Notes under the pieces: model-generated
Databases searched by the model: none
What the model was told of the DNA's origin: nothing
What the model saw: the letters and a program-made list of their open reading frames with translations, nothing else
Shown: in pieces, positions 16,017-24,694 of the stretch
Position numbering within the stretch: the stretch's first letter is position 1
How the letters are laid out: each line of letters opens with the position of its first letter
DNA from: Phytoactinopolyspora halotolerans
Lineage (GTDB): Bacteria > Actinomycetota > Actinomycetes > Jiangellales > Jiangellaceae
Assembly: GCF_010550675.1 (NCBI RefSeq)
Contig: NZ_JAAGOA010000014.1
Coordinates: forward strand, 124,001 to 188,000
Reading direction: 5' to 3'
DNA length: 64,000 bases
Translations under genes and position numbers: made by a program

Positions 16017-16969
16017 TCGTCGTCGTCGGGGATGTCGTCACGGATGTCCTCGCTCAGGTCGGTGGCGACGGCGGCGAGCTCGCCATCGGGTCGGACACGC
16101 CTGCCGGGATCCGGATGAGCGGTGGTGGGCAGGCAGCGAACACAGCAGCATGGCTGGCGTCTCTCGGTGTGGACGTCACCTTCGTGGGTGCCGTCGGCAA
16201 TGACCGAGCGGGGGAGGACCGCGTTGCCGAGCTGCGGGATGCCGGTGTCCGCGTGCGGGTGAGTAGGCGGGACGGCATGGCGACCGGTTGCGTGATCGTC
16301 CTGGCGCACGGCGACGAGCGGACGATGATCAGCGATCGAGGCGCGAACGCGCTGCTCGACGCCGACCACGTGGCGGCCGCGATCGGGGAGATCGGACCAG
16401 AGCCGGCCGGCGGCGGCGAGACGGACGTCCGGCACCTGCACCTATCGGGCTATACCTTGCTGGATCCGGCCTCGCGAGCAGCCGGGCTGCGGGCACTGGA
16501 GCTGGCTCGCGACGCCGGTCTCACGACGAGCGTGGACGCGGCGTCGGCGGAGCCGCTGCGGGCCGCCGGTCCGGCGTTCATCGAGTGGATGCGTGGCGTG
16601 GACATCCTGTTCGCGAATACCGCCGAGGCGGAGGTGCTGGCGAGCTACATGGTGCTCCCGGATGGCGGCCGACCGGCTGATCCGGCGCAGTCGGTTGATC
16701 CGGCCCGTCAGGCGTCCGGCCTGGCGCGGCGGACGGGCGGCGAAGTGGTGGTCAAGCTCGGCGACGCCGGAGCGCTGTGGTCGGACGGCGTCCAGGTGAT
16801 CAGGCATGACGCTGTTCCGGTGCGCGTCATCGACGCGACAGGTGCCGGCGACGCGTTCGCGGCGGCGTTCCTCGAGTCTTGGACGCGTACGCGCACCAGG
16901 CCCGAGACGGCGCTCGCGGTGGGTTGCGCGCTCGGGGCGGAGGCTGTCGGTCACGTTGGCGCTCGGTAG
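16013..16969 (+). CDS. psuK: PfkB-family sugar kinase, probable pseudouridine kinase
   Basis: A 318-residue PfkB/ribokinase-family kinase. GDVVTDVL at the start, SGGGQAANTAAWLASLGVDVTFVGAVGNDRAGED (signature 1) and DATGAGDAFAAAFLE (signature 2, catalytic Asp and anion hole) are present. By its association with psuG (the insert separates sequences that join naturally) it is the pseudouridine kinase that makes pseudouridine 5'-phosphate for PsuG. Its GTG overlaps the stop of the psuG mini-copy. Ribokinase-type activity on another nucleoside sugar cannot be excluded. Confidence 0.85.
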   Translation: MIVVVGDVVTDVLAQVGGDGGELAIGSDTPAGIRMSGGGQAANTAAWLASLGVDVTFVGAVGNDRAGEDRVAELRDAGVRVRVSRRDGMATGCVIVLAHGDERTMISDRGANALLDADHVAAAIGEIGPEPAGGGETDVRHLHLSGYTLLDPASRAAGLRALELARDAGLTTSVDAASAEPLRAAGPAFIEWMRGVDILFANTAEAEVLASYMVLPDGGRPADPAQSVDPARQASGLARRTGGEVVVKLGDAGALWSDGVQVIRHDAVPVRVIDATGAGDAFAAAFLESWTRTRTRPETALAVGCALGAEAVGHVGAR

Positions 16970-17071
16970 CGGCGAGATGAAGGGTGCTGACGTTCGTCGG
17001 CCCATCTCCTCCGCAGAGATGATCAGCCGATGCGAGCCAGACCGTGTGAAGACAGATCCCAGGCGGCGCGG

Positions 17072-17542
17072 CTATCGGACGGTTGCCGTGCCGACCAACA
17101 CGTCGCTCGTCGTGCCGGCCGACACGTCGCTTGCCGTGATGCTGCCGTCCCAGTCGAGTACCCGTTCGAACGCTCGTGCCACGGTCATGCGCCGACTCCT
17201 CGGTGGCAGGACGGCGAGGACGATATGGGTCCGGCCCTGTCGACCGCTGAGAGTGACCATGCCCGAGTCGGCCAGCGGGGATGGGTCAAGTCGAATGATC
17301 CGGCCGGCTACGGGAACCTGACGTGAGGCCTTGATCCACGATGCCGGGCTGAAGGAAACCTGTTCAGTCATGAAACCTCGGCTGTCCAGGGCGTCGATCA
17401 GGGCGGGGAGCTCGGCGCTCAGGTCGAGGGATCGGGGCCACCACACGCCGCGCAAGCGTGGGTGTTGACCCGGACGGATGATTCGGTACGCGACCCGAGT
17501 CGTGGAAACGTCTGCGATGTGATAATTCGTGAACTCGCGCAT
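17072..17542 (-). CDS. DUF5994 protein, copy 1
   Basis: A 156-residue protein with the DUF5994 hallmark RLRGVWWPRSLDLSAELPALIDALDSRGF, then SWIKASRQVPVAGRIIRLDPS. Function is unknown. It is divergent from a paralogue at 17870 with the same motif (LDGAWWPRSRDLAAELPELIATLSQRGF), the two sharing about 330 bp of upstream region. The start may be some codons downstream of 17542, as the first 20 residues are not obviously conserved between the two. Confidence 0.8.
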   Translation of the reverse strand: MREFTNYHIADVSTTRVAYRIIRPGQHPRLRGVWWPRSLDLSAELPALIDALDSRGFMTEQVSFSPASWIKASRQVPVAGRIIRLDPSPLADSGMVTLSGRQGRTHIVLAVLPPRSRRMTVARAFERVLDWDGSITASDVSAGTTSDVLVGTATVR

Positions 17543-17869
17543 ATGTGCGCCTTGTCTCCGGCCTCTGCGGCCGGCCTGGATGAAATCGGCGCCGCCGTAG
17601 CTGTCTGTGTCTACGCATCAGCGCACCAGTCTCAAGTTTACACCCGGCAACACCTGAGCCCTCGGTGGCGCGGCGGGCATACCCGGCGGCTGCCTGGCGA
17701 AGTAGCCTGCGGAACGCGGTTCGGGCGGCGCCGGGTCGGCCGTGCCGGCGAGGGCGGGCCACTCGGTTTCGTTGTTAAATGATGTAGATTCGGGGTAGCG
17801 GTGTAGGACATGGAATCGCTGTTGGTTCCAGCCACACCGGCAAGAGAATGTCGGCCGTAAAGGCCGAAG
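17543..17869. other. Divergent promoter region between DUF5994 paralogues
   Basis: 327 bp without a gene I can support. It contains a relatively AT-rich island (GTTGTTAAATGATGTAGATT near 17772-17791) that is the likely promoter zone, and a short GGCC-TAAA-type hairpin near 17850. No RNA gene is recognised. Confidence 0.45.
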
Positions 17870-18463
17870 ATGGGCACGGTTATGCGACTGCCCGAAGTCA
17901 CAACACGCCACCCCCGCGCCATCCGCGCGGTATTCAGGGCACCAAGTACCAACCATATGGCCACGCTGGACGGCGCGTGGTGGCCGCGTTCGCGCGATCT
18001 GGCCGCCGAGCTGCCGGAGCTGATCGCCACGCTGTCCCAGCGCGGCTTCACTGTGGCCCGTGTCGCCTACCACCGGGACTCATGGGATAGCGTGTCCGGG
18101 AAGCTGCCCATCGCGGGCAGGGTAGTCCGGTTGGGGTGGTTCCGCACCATCGACGCACACCTTTTGAGCCTCACCGAGCTCCGCAGCGCCGACCGACTGG
18201 ACCTTCTGGTGATCCCTCCCACGAGCGACCCGCTGCTCGCCGAGCAGGCATTCGCGTGGATCCAGGACGGACATCACGACGGGCGAGCCACCGCATTCCT
18301 GACCGACGCAGACACGGCTTCTCGGCCGTCCTCGGCGTTGTCCGGGGTCCACGCAGGCAGAGTGGCCGAAAACGCGTGGGAGTCCGAGGGTGGCTCATAC
18401 CCCCGCCCAAACATGAACAACGGAGATTTGCATGAACCCAACCTCGCCCAGCTTGGCAGCTGA
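17870..18463 (+). CDS. DUF5994 protein, copy 2
   Basis: A 197-residue paralogue of the gene at 17072-17542: LDGAWWPRSRDLAAELPELI, then DSVSGKLPIAGRVVRLGWF and the C-terminal PTSDPLLAEQAFAWIQDG. The last 45 residues are low-complexity. Its 3' end overlaps the desaturase start by 32 nt, suggesting coupled translation. An internal ATG at 17882 is an alternative start. Confidence 0.8.
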   Translation: MGTVMRLPEVTTRHPRAIRAVFRAPSTNHMATLDGAWWPRSRDLAAELPELIATLSQRGFTVARVAYHRDSWDSVSGKLPIAGRVVRLGWFRTIDAHLLSLTELRSADRLDLLVIPPTSDPLLAEQAFAWIQDGHHDGRATAFLTDADTASRPSSALSGVHAGRVAENAWESEGGSYPRPNMNNGDLHEPNLAQLGS

Positions 18464-19526
18464 CACCAAACAGGAGCCTGTACCGGAGCGTGTGCGGTAC
18501 GTCAGCACGTACACCGAGCTGTCGCGCAAGGTCCAGGCTGCCGGATTGCTCCGGAGGCGCTACGCCTACTACTGGACCAAGATCATCACGCTGGTCGCCA
18601 TGTTCGCCGGTATCTGGGTGATATTCGCGTTCGTCGGCAATTCATGGTTCCAGCTGCTCCTGGCCGCTGCCCTCGGCATCGTGCTCACCCAGTTCGGGTT
18701 CCTCGGCCATGACAGCGCACACCGGCAGATCTTCGCCTCGCACCGCTGGAACGACTGGACCTCTCGGGTGGTCTCAGGCGTGTTCATGGGTCTCAGCCAC
18801 GGATGGTGGACGAGCAAGCACAGCCGCCACCACGCCAATCCCAACAAGGAGGGGCGAGATCCCGACGTCGGCGCCGGCGTCTTCGCCTTCACCCCCTCTG
18901 CCGCACGAGCCAGGCGCGGGCTGCCGGCCCGCCTCACACCACGGCAGGGCTACTACTTCTTCCCGCTTCTGCTGCTGGAGGGTCTCGCCTTACATGTGGC
19001 GAGTGTCCAGACCCTCATACAACGGCGGGATCTGAAGCATCGGTGGTGGGAAGCTGCAATGCTGACCGGCCGTCTTGGCGGGTACGTCGCGGTGCTCCTG
19101 ATCGTCTTGCCTCCGGGTAAAGCGGCTGCGTTCTTCGGCGTCCAGATGGGTTTGTTCGGATTGATCCTCGGCGCCGCGTTCGCGCCTAACCACATCGGCA
19201 TGCCCATCGTCCCAGGGACGATGAAGATCGACTTCCTGCAGCGACAGGTGCTGATGTCCCGCAACATCCGAGGTGGATGGCTGACCAGCCTGGCCATGGG
19301 CGGCCTCAATTACCAGATTGAGCACCACCTGTTCCCGAGCATGCCGCGCCCCAGCTTGCGTAAAGCACAACGCATGGTGAAAGACCATTGCGCCAAGCAC
19401 AAGATCAGCTATACAGAAACCGGCTTGTTCGAGGCATATCGCACCATTGTTCGTTACCTCAACACCGTCGAGTTCTCCGCCATCGATCCCTTCCGTTGCC
19501 CCCTCGCGTCGCAGTACCGCAACTGA
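18432..19526 (+). CDS. Membrane fatty-acid desaturase
   Basis: A 364-residue integral-membrane fatty-acid desaturase (acyl-lipid/acyl-CoA type) with the three His boxes of the di-iron site: GHDSAH (about residue 95), HSRHH (about 135) and QIEHH (about 294). Two pairs of membrane helices lie between them. It would insert a double bond into membrane lipid acyl chains, using electrons from a ferredoxin or flavodoxin. The gene overlaps the DUF5994 gene, so the two probably form an operon. Confidence 0.92.
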   Translation: MNPTSPSLAADTKQEPVPERVRYVSTYTELSRKVQAAGLLRRRYAYYWTKIITLVAMFAGIWVIFAFVGNSWFQLLLAAALGIVLTQFGFLGHDSAHRQIFASHRWNDWTSRVVSGVFMGLSHGWWTSKHSRHHANPNKEGRDPDVGAGVFAFTPSAARARRGLPARLTPRQGYYFFPLLLLEGLALHVASVQTLIQRRDLKHRWWEAAMLTGRLGGYVAVLLIVLPPGKAAAFFGVQMGLFGLILGAAFAPNHIGMPIVPGTMKIDFLQRQVLMSRNIRGGWLTSLAMGGLNYQIEHHLFPSMPRPSLRKAQRMVKDHCAKHKISYTETGLFEAYRTIVRYLNTVEFSAIDPFRCPLASQYRN

Positions 19527-19591
19527 CTCGGTCAGCTCGCCGCCGTCGCGTCGTGGCCGTCGGCAGGGCAGTGGCACGCGTCGTGGTCACG

Positions 19592-19657
19592 CTTCCTGGC
19601 TCCATGTTTCGTTTAATGCCGCCGACGGGTGGTCAAGCGCAACACAGGGCCAGGAGG
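19592..19657. repeat. Imperfect palindrome after the desaturase gene
   Basis: CTTCCTGGCTCCATGTTTCG.. (19592-19614) pairs imperfectly with 19635-19657. It resembles the palindromes at 15825 and 29545 (shared CTTCCTG outer arm and TTnCGyTT inner arm) and lies between convergent genes, so it may terminate both. Confidence 0.5.
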
Positions 19658-19708
19658 CGCCGCGGGTGACGACAGCGAGTGCTCGATGACGGACCGGTGG
19701 GTGCCCGG

Positions 19709-20596
19709 TCATTCTTTCCGCAGGAAACCGGCGATGGCGCTCATGTCCCGCTCGCCGAGCCCGGCGTCGACGGCGCCCTGGGCGACGATCCGGTTCGTCG
19801 CGGTCTGGTCCATCGCGACGCCCAGCCGCTGCGCGAGCGTGGTGATCAGGGTGAGGTCCTTGAGTACCAGGTCGAGGCTGAACGCCACCGGCGTCTCCTC
19901 CGGACGCTCGAACGCGGCCCGCTTGTACTGCACGAACGGCGACGCGATCGCGCTGGATGCGAACACTTCGTAGGCGTCGCTCCGTTGGACACCGGACGCC
20001 TCGGCGAGGACGAGCGCCTCGGACAGCACCTGGTTGACGCCCATGACGACGGCGTTGACGGCGAGCTTCATCGCCGCGCCGGCACCGGAGGCACCGACGT
20101 GCAGGACCCGTTTGGCCAGCGCCTCCAGAACTGGTTGTGCGCGGCCCAGGGGCTCGGCGTCTCCGCCGACCATGAAGGTCAGCTCGCCCTTCTCGACCAG
20201 TGCCACGCTGCCCGACACCGGAGCGTCGAGCAGGGCCGCGCCGGTCGCCTCCACCGCCGGCCGCATGTCGCGCACGGTCTGCGGGTCGATGGTGCTGGTC
20301 TCGACGATGACGGCCGCGCTGCGCAGCCCGGCGACGAGGCCGTCCGTTCCGTCGTATGTGTGGGTGACGGCGTCGTCGTCGCCCAACGAGACCACGACGA
20401 CGTCGGCCCGCTCGGCCGCTTCACGTGGCGTGTCGACGACGGTGCTGCCGGTGGTTTCGGCGACGGCGTCGGCCTTGGCGCGGGTGCGGTTGAAGAGGGC
20501 GACGACGTCGTGGCCCCGTTCGCTGAGCCGCACCGCCATGGCCGCGCCCATCCGGCCGGTCCCGACGACGGCGACGCGCGACACTGCGCCGGTCAT
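19709..20596 (-). CDS. 3-hydroxyisobutyrate dehydrogenase-family oxidoreductase
   Basis: A 295-residue beta-hydroxyacid dehydrogenase: VAVVGTGRMGAAMAVRL (NAD(P) fold), DAPVSGSVALVEKGELTFMVGG (substrate motif) and GASGAGAAMKLAVNAVV with the catalytic Lys. It oxidises or reduces a 3-hydroxyacid or short aldehyde; the substrate is not evident. It is the last gene of the seven-gene minus-strand operon; the ATG overlaps the SDR stop by 4 nt. Confidence 0.88.
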   Translation of the reverse strand: MTGAVSRVAVVGTGRMGAAMAVRLSERGHDVVALFNRTRAKADAVAETTGSTVVDTPREAAERADVVVVSLGDDDAVTHTYDGTDGLVAGLRSAAVIVETSTIDPQTVRDMRPAVEATGAALLDAPVSGSVALVEKGELTFMVGGDAEPLGRAQPVLEALAKRVLHVGASGAGAAMKLAVNAVVMGVNQVLSEALVLAEASGVQRSDAYEVFASSAIASPFVQYKRAAFERPEETPVAFSLDLVLKDLTLITTLAQRLGVAMDQTATNRIVAQGAVDAGLGERDMSAIAGFLRKE

Positions 20597-21306
20597 CGCA
20601 GCAGCCAGCCGCCGTCGACGTTCAGGTTCACGCCGTTGACCGCACCGTTGCGCAGCAAGAACGCCACCGCGTCGACCACCTCGGTCATCGATGCCAGCCG
20701 GCCGATCGGCGTCCGGGACCGGTACCCGTCCAGCACCTCGTCGGGCTTGCCGCTCCAGAACGGGCTGTCGCCGACGATGCCGGGGTGGATGCCGTTGACC
20801 CGGATCGGTGCCAGCTCGGTCGCGAGCGTGTGCACCATGCCGACCACGCCGCCGTTCACCGTCGACACCGTGGTGGAACCGGGATAAGGCCGGTCCTTGG
20901 CCAGCCCGCCGAAGACGACGACGGAAGCGTCGTGGCCCATCCGGGGGAGCAGGGCGTGGATGACCTCGGTGTAACCGACCAGCTTGAGCGTCACCAGGCT
21001 CAGCGCGCCGGCGGTGTCGTATTCGGCGGCGGTGTTCTGGTCCCGGTCGACGGCCGACAGCACCACGTCGTCGACGTGGTCGATGCCGGCCAGCGCGGAC
21101 GGGATCCCGCCGACGTCGGTCAGCTCGAGCGCGATGCCGCGGGCCGACCCACCGGCGTCGCGGACCACGTCCTTCGCGACCGCTTCTGCCCGCTCCGGGT
21201 CACGGCCGGTCAGGACAACGTCGTCGCCGGCGGCGGCGAAGTGCCGGGCCACCTCCAGCCCGATGCCGGACGTCCCGCCGACGACGAGCACGGTGCGCGG
21301 TGCCAT
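20593..21306 (-). CDS. SDR-fold protein lacking the catalytic Tyr and Lys
   Basis: A 237-residue short-chain dehydrogenase fold with VGGTSGIGLEVARHFA (cofactor site), ELAPIRVNGIHPGIVGDSPFW and the C-terminal AVAFLLRNGAVNGVNLNVDGGWLLR. Where SDRs have YxxxK, this protein reads VSTVN in GSTTVSTVNGGVVGM, so catalytic Tyr and Lys appear to be replaced. It may be a non-canonical enzyme or a binding protein. It is coupled to the dehydrogenase gene downstream (ATGA overlap) and begins directly after the cupin gene. Confidence 0.82.
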   Translation of the reverse strand: MAPRTVLVVGGTSGIGLEVARHFAAAGDDVVLTGRDPERAEAVAKDVVRDAGGSARGIALELTDVGGIPSALAGIDHVDDVVLSAVDRDQNTAAEYDTAGALSLVTLKLVGYTEVIHALLPRMGHDASVVVFGGLAKDRPYPGSTTVSTVNGGVVGMVHTLATELAPIRVNGIHPGIVGDSPFWSGKPDEVLDGYRSRTPIGRLASMTEVVDAVAFLLRNGAVNGVNLNVDGGWLLR

Positions 21307-22224
21307 CTACGTCCTCCCTTGCTCGTCTTGGTCGAGCCGTTCTCGCAGGTACTCCCAGTCTCGGGCGAACCGGTACGAGTGCCGGGGCGGCGGCTGCGGC
21401 GCCTGCGTCTCCAGCCAGCGCAGCGGACCGCCGCCGATGTTGCGGAAGCTGTGCACGCAACCGACGCCCGCCCAGGCGACGTCGCCCGGGCCGAGCTCGT
21501 ACCGCTCACCGTCGAACGTCGCCTCCGTCTGGCCCTCGAGGAAGTAGTACGTTTCCTCGAAGGGATGGTCGTGTGCGCCGGCCACCCCGTCCGGCTCGTA
21601 TTGCACCATGAACATGGTCGCCAGTTGGGCGCCGAGGTCGGAGTCGACCATCATCTTGACGGTGATGCCGCTGTAGACCAGCAGGGCCGTGCGCATGCTC
21701 GCCGAGACGGCCAGCAGGTCCTGGCTCTGCTTGGACGGGTCCATGTGCGCGGGTGTGATCGTGCCGAACCGCCGGGTGCGCGGGTCGCGTGCGTCGACCC
21801 GCACCGGCTCGGCGGTGGGCAGTTCCGGCACGACGAGCGTGTCGCCGCTGTGCGCCGCCCGCGGCGTGGGAGCCTGCATCTCCGCCCACCGCACGGCCGT
21901 CGCCCCGTCGTTCCGCCACCGGTGCGGAACACCCACCGGAACGAGCCCGTAGTCGCCGGGCACCAGCCGGAACGCGCCGTCGGGCGTGTCGACGACGGCT
22001 TCCCCGTCCACGACGAAGAAGCTCGACTCGTACGAGTGCACGTGGGTGGGCAGGTAGCCGCCGGGGTCGAGCTCGCCGATGAAGAACCCGGTGTGCACGG
22101 CGCCCGCGTCCTCACCGACCACGGTCCAGCGCCGCAGCCCCTTGGCCGCCGCCGCCCAGCCGGACGACGGAGGGGTGAACGTCGCCTCCGACGCCCAGCG
22201 AACCAGGTGACGCGAGCCGGTCAT
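21307..22224 (-). CDS. Bicupin protein
   Basis: A 305-residue protein with two cupin domains. The first has GGYLPTHVHSYESSFFVVDGEAVV and PVGVPHRWRNDG; the second has GVAGAHDHPFEETYYFLEGQTEATFDG and AGVGCVHSFRNIGG, both with the His/Glu metal-ligand pattern. Bicupins of this form include ureidoglycine aminohydrolase and dioxygenases; with the amidohydrolase next door an isomerase or hydrolase role on a nitrogen compound is possible but not shown. ATG 22224 overlaps the amidohydrolase stop (ATGA). Confidence 0.87.
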   Translation of the reverse strand: MTGSRHLVRWASEATFTPPSSGWAAAAKGLRRWTVVGEDAGAVHTGFFIGELDPGGYLPTHVHSYESSFFVVDGEAVVDTPDGAFRLVPGDYGLVPVGVPHRWRNDGATAVRWAEMQAPTPRAAHSGDTLVVPELPTAEPVRVDARDPRTRRFGTITPAHMDPSKQSQDLLAVSASMRTALLVYSGITVKMMVDSDLGAQLATMFMVQYEPDGVAGAHDHPFEETYYFLEGQTEATFDGERYELGPGDVAWAGVGCVHSFRNIGGGPLRWLETQAPQPPPRHSYRFARDWEYLRERLDQDEQGRT

Positions 22225-23582
22225 GCGGCCGCCTCGGACTTCGCGGCGGCGCCGACCAGGTGGTGACGGGAGGCCTCGACCAGATCCCGGGCCCGCGCCA
22301 CGTCGCCGACCAGCTTGCCCTCGCGCTTCCGGACCTGCCCGCCGACGATGACGGTGTCGACGTTGCTGACGTCCGCGCACAGCACCACGGCGGCCACCGG
22401 ATCGATGATCGGGGCGACGTTGATCGAACGCCCGTCGATGACGACGACGTCGGCCTGCTTGCCCGGTATGAGCGAGCCGGTGCGGTCCTCCAGGCCGGCG
22501 ACGTGTGCACCGTTGATGGTGGCCATCTCCAGCATCTGCCGCGCTGTCAGCATAGTCTCCGGCACACCCGTGTTCGCCTCCCAGCAGGTGGCGTTGACCC
22601 GGGCGCGCTCGCCACCGAACGCCGCCCGCATCTGGGTGAACATGTCGCCCGGCACCGTGGTGACCACGTCGACGGACAGGCTCGGCCGCAGCCCGAACTG
22701 GTAGGACTTGTTCACCGGCGGCCAGCCGTGCCCCATCTGCATCTCCACCTGCGCGGCGATCGAGATGGTGCCGCCGGTGTCCGCCACCCGCTGCCACTCG
22801 TGGTCGCTGAAGTAGCAGGAGTGGATGTAGGTGGTGTCCGGCCCGAGCAGCCCGAGCCGGTCCAGCTGTTCGACCATGGCGAACCGGCCGGCCAGCCGTC
22901 CCATCGCGACGTGCACGGTGATCGGGATCTGCAGCTCACGGGCGAGCTGCCATTCGGCGGTCACCACCTCGTCCTGGCAGAACCCGGGGCCGCGGGTCGC
23001 CAGCGCCAGCGTGAGCAGGCCGTCGTCGCCGGGGAAGTAGGTCTCGCGTACCCGCCGGACGTCGTCGCCGGGGATCACCTCGGCGCTGTTGAACCAGTAC
23101 TTGGCCAGCGACGTGTTGGCGGAGCCGTACGCGTACTGCGCCCGGATGCCGGCCTCGCGCAGGCCGGCGATGGCCGCGTCCGGGTGCTCGGGTGTGTTGT
23201 TGATGTGCGACCAGTCCACCAGGGTGGTGATTCCGGCGTTCAGGCACTCCAGGGAGCCGGCGAGGTTGCTGGCGTAGACGTCGTCGGGCCGGTACACCGG
23301 TGCGAACGTGTCGAGCACCTCGACGAAGTAGTCGTCCAGCGTCGCGTTGGGCGCGCAGCCGCGGATGGCGGCCTCCCAGGTGTGCCGGTGGGTGTCGACG
23401 AAGCCCGGGATGACGATCTGCCCGGTGGCGTCGATGATCTCCGCGTCGACGTCCGCCTCGATGTGCGGCTCGACGGCGGTGATCTTGTCGTCCTCGATGA
23501 GGACGTCTGCGGTCGGCAAGTCGCCGAGCTGCGGGTCCATAGTGAGTGTGTGCCCGCCACGGAGAAGCATCCGGTGCGTCAT
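22221..23582 (-). CDS. Amidohydrolase of the ATZ/TRZ (cytosine deaminase-like) group
   Basis: A 453-residue metal-dependent hydrolase. Seen are IPGFVDTHRHTWEAAIRG (HxH metal ligands), PITVHVAMG and TTYIHSCYFSD (further His), LRPSLSVDVVTTVPGDMFTQMRAA (catalytic Asp) and the C-terminal GSLIPGKQADVVVID. Members deaminate or dechlorinate N-heterocycles, adenosine analogues or guanine-like rings. The ATG at 23582 follows GGAGACC. A gap of 131 bp separates it from E1 beta, and it overlaps the bicupin start. Confidence 0.9.
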   Translation of the reverse strand: MTHRMLLRGGHTLTMDPQLGDLPTADVLIEDDKITAVEPHIEADVDAEIIDATGQIVIPGFVDTHRHTWEAAIRGCAPNATLDDYFVEVLDTFAPVYRPDDVYASNLAGSLECLNAGITTLVDWSHINNTPEHPDAAIAGLREAGIRAQYAYGSANTSLAKYWFNSAEVIPGDDVRRVRETYFPGDDGLLTLALATRGPGFCQDEVVTAEWQLARELQIPITVHVAMGRLAGRFAMVEQLDRLGLLGPDTTYIHSCYFSDHEWQRVADTGGTISIAAQVEMQMGHGWPPVNKSYQFGLRPSLSVDVVTTVPGDMFTQMRAAFGGERARVNATCWEANTGVPETMLTARQMLEMATINGAHVAGLEDRTGSLIPGKQADVVVIDGRSINVAPIIDPVAAVVLCADVSNVDTVIVGGQVRKREGKLVGDVARARDLVEASRHHLVGAAAKSEAAA

Positions 23583-23713
23583 CTGCGGTCTCCCTCTTCC
23601 TGACGTCGTCGTTGACTGGGAATCGGATGTGAGTGGTCGGTCGCCGCCGAAAGGAACGACAATGCGGCTGCTGCGGCGACCACAACGCATGTTCTTTTGT
23701 GGGGTGCGGGTCG

Positions 23714-24694
23714 TCAGTAGGCGGCGAGGGTGCGGACGGTGTCGGCGACGGCGTCGGCGTTCGGGATCACCTGATCCTCGAGGGCATCGGCGAACGGCAG
23801 CGGCACGCAGGCGGCGGCGATCCGTTTGATCGGCGCGTCGAGCAGGTCGAACCCCTCGTCGGCGACGATCGAGACCAGCGTGCCTCCCCATCCGCCCTGG
23901 TAGGGGTTCTCCTCGACGACGACGAGCCGCGACGTGCGTTCCAGCGACGCGAGCACCGTGGCCACGTCGAGCGGGACCAGGCAGCGCAGGTCGATCACCT
24001 CGCAGGAGATGTCGTCGGCGGCCAGCCGCTCCGCCGCCGCCAGCGCCGTCGGCACGGTGGAGGCGAGCGCGACGATCGTCACGTCGGTGCCGTCGCGGAC
24101 GGTGGCGGCGCGGCCGAGTTCGACCACGTGGTCCGCCGGTGCGGGATCGCCCTTGCTGGCGAACAGGCCTTTGTGTTCGAAGACGACGACGGGATCGTCG
24201 CTGCGGATCGCGGCCGCCATCAACCCGACGACGTCGGCCGGCGTCGACGGCGCGGCGATCTTGAGCCCGGGCACGGCGAACGCCCAGTTCTCCACCGCCT
24301 GCGAGTGCTGGGCGCCGAAGCCGAGTCCGCCGCCGTTCGCGGTGCGGACGACGAGCGGGACGGTGACCTGGCCGCCGGTCATGTACCTGACCTTGGGGAT
24401 CTCGTTGGCGAGGTAATCCCAGCAGCAGGCCAGGAAGTCGCTGAACATGATCTCCGCGACCGGACGGATACCGGTCATCGCCGCACCCATGGCGGCGCCG
24501 ACGATGGCCTGCTCGGAGATCGGTGTGTTCCAGATCCGTTCCGGTCCGAACTCGTCGAGCAACCCGACGGTGGTCTTGAAGACCCCACCGGCCTCGGCGA
24601 TGTCTTCGCCGAGGCAGACCACGGTGTCGTCGCGGCGCATCTCGCGGGCGATACCCTCCGCGACGGCTTCCCGGTAGGTGACTACGTCCGCCAT
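23714..24694 (-). CDS. 2-oxoacid/acetoin dehydrogenase E1, beta subunit
   Basis: A 326-residue beta subunit of a thiamine-diphosphate-dependent E1 (AcoB/PdhB type): MADVVTYREAVAEGIAREMRRDD, VCLGEDIAEAGGVFKTT with the conserved Glu, NTPISEQAIVGAAMGAAMTGIRPVAEIMFSDF and the C-terminal PNADAVADTVRTLAAY. The ATG at 24694 lies within the end of the alpha gene (13-nt overlap), so the subunits are coupled. There is no E2 or E3 gene in the cluster. Confidence 0.92.
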   Translation of the reverse strand: MADVVTYREAVAEGIAREMRRDDTVVCLGEDIAEAGGVFKTTVGLLDEFGPERIWNTPISEQAIVGAAMGAAMTGIRPVAEIMFSDFLACCWDYLANEIPKVRYMTGGQVTVPLVVRTANGGGLGFGAQHSQAVENWAFAVPGLKIAAPSTPADVVGLMAAAIRSDDPVVVFEHKGLFASKGDPAPADHVVELGRAATVRDGTDVTIVALASTVPTALAAAERLAADDISCEVIDLRCLVPLDVATVLASLERTSRLVVVEENPYQGGWGGTLVSIVADEGFDLLDAPIKRIAAACVPLPFADALEDQVIPNADAVADTVRTLAAY

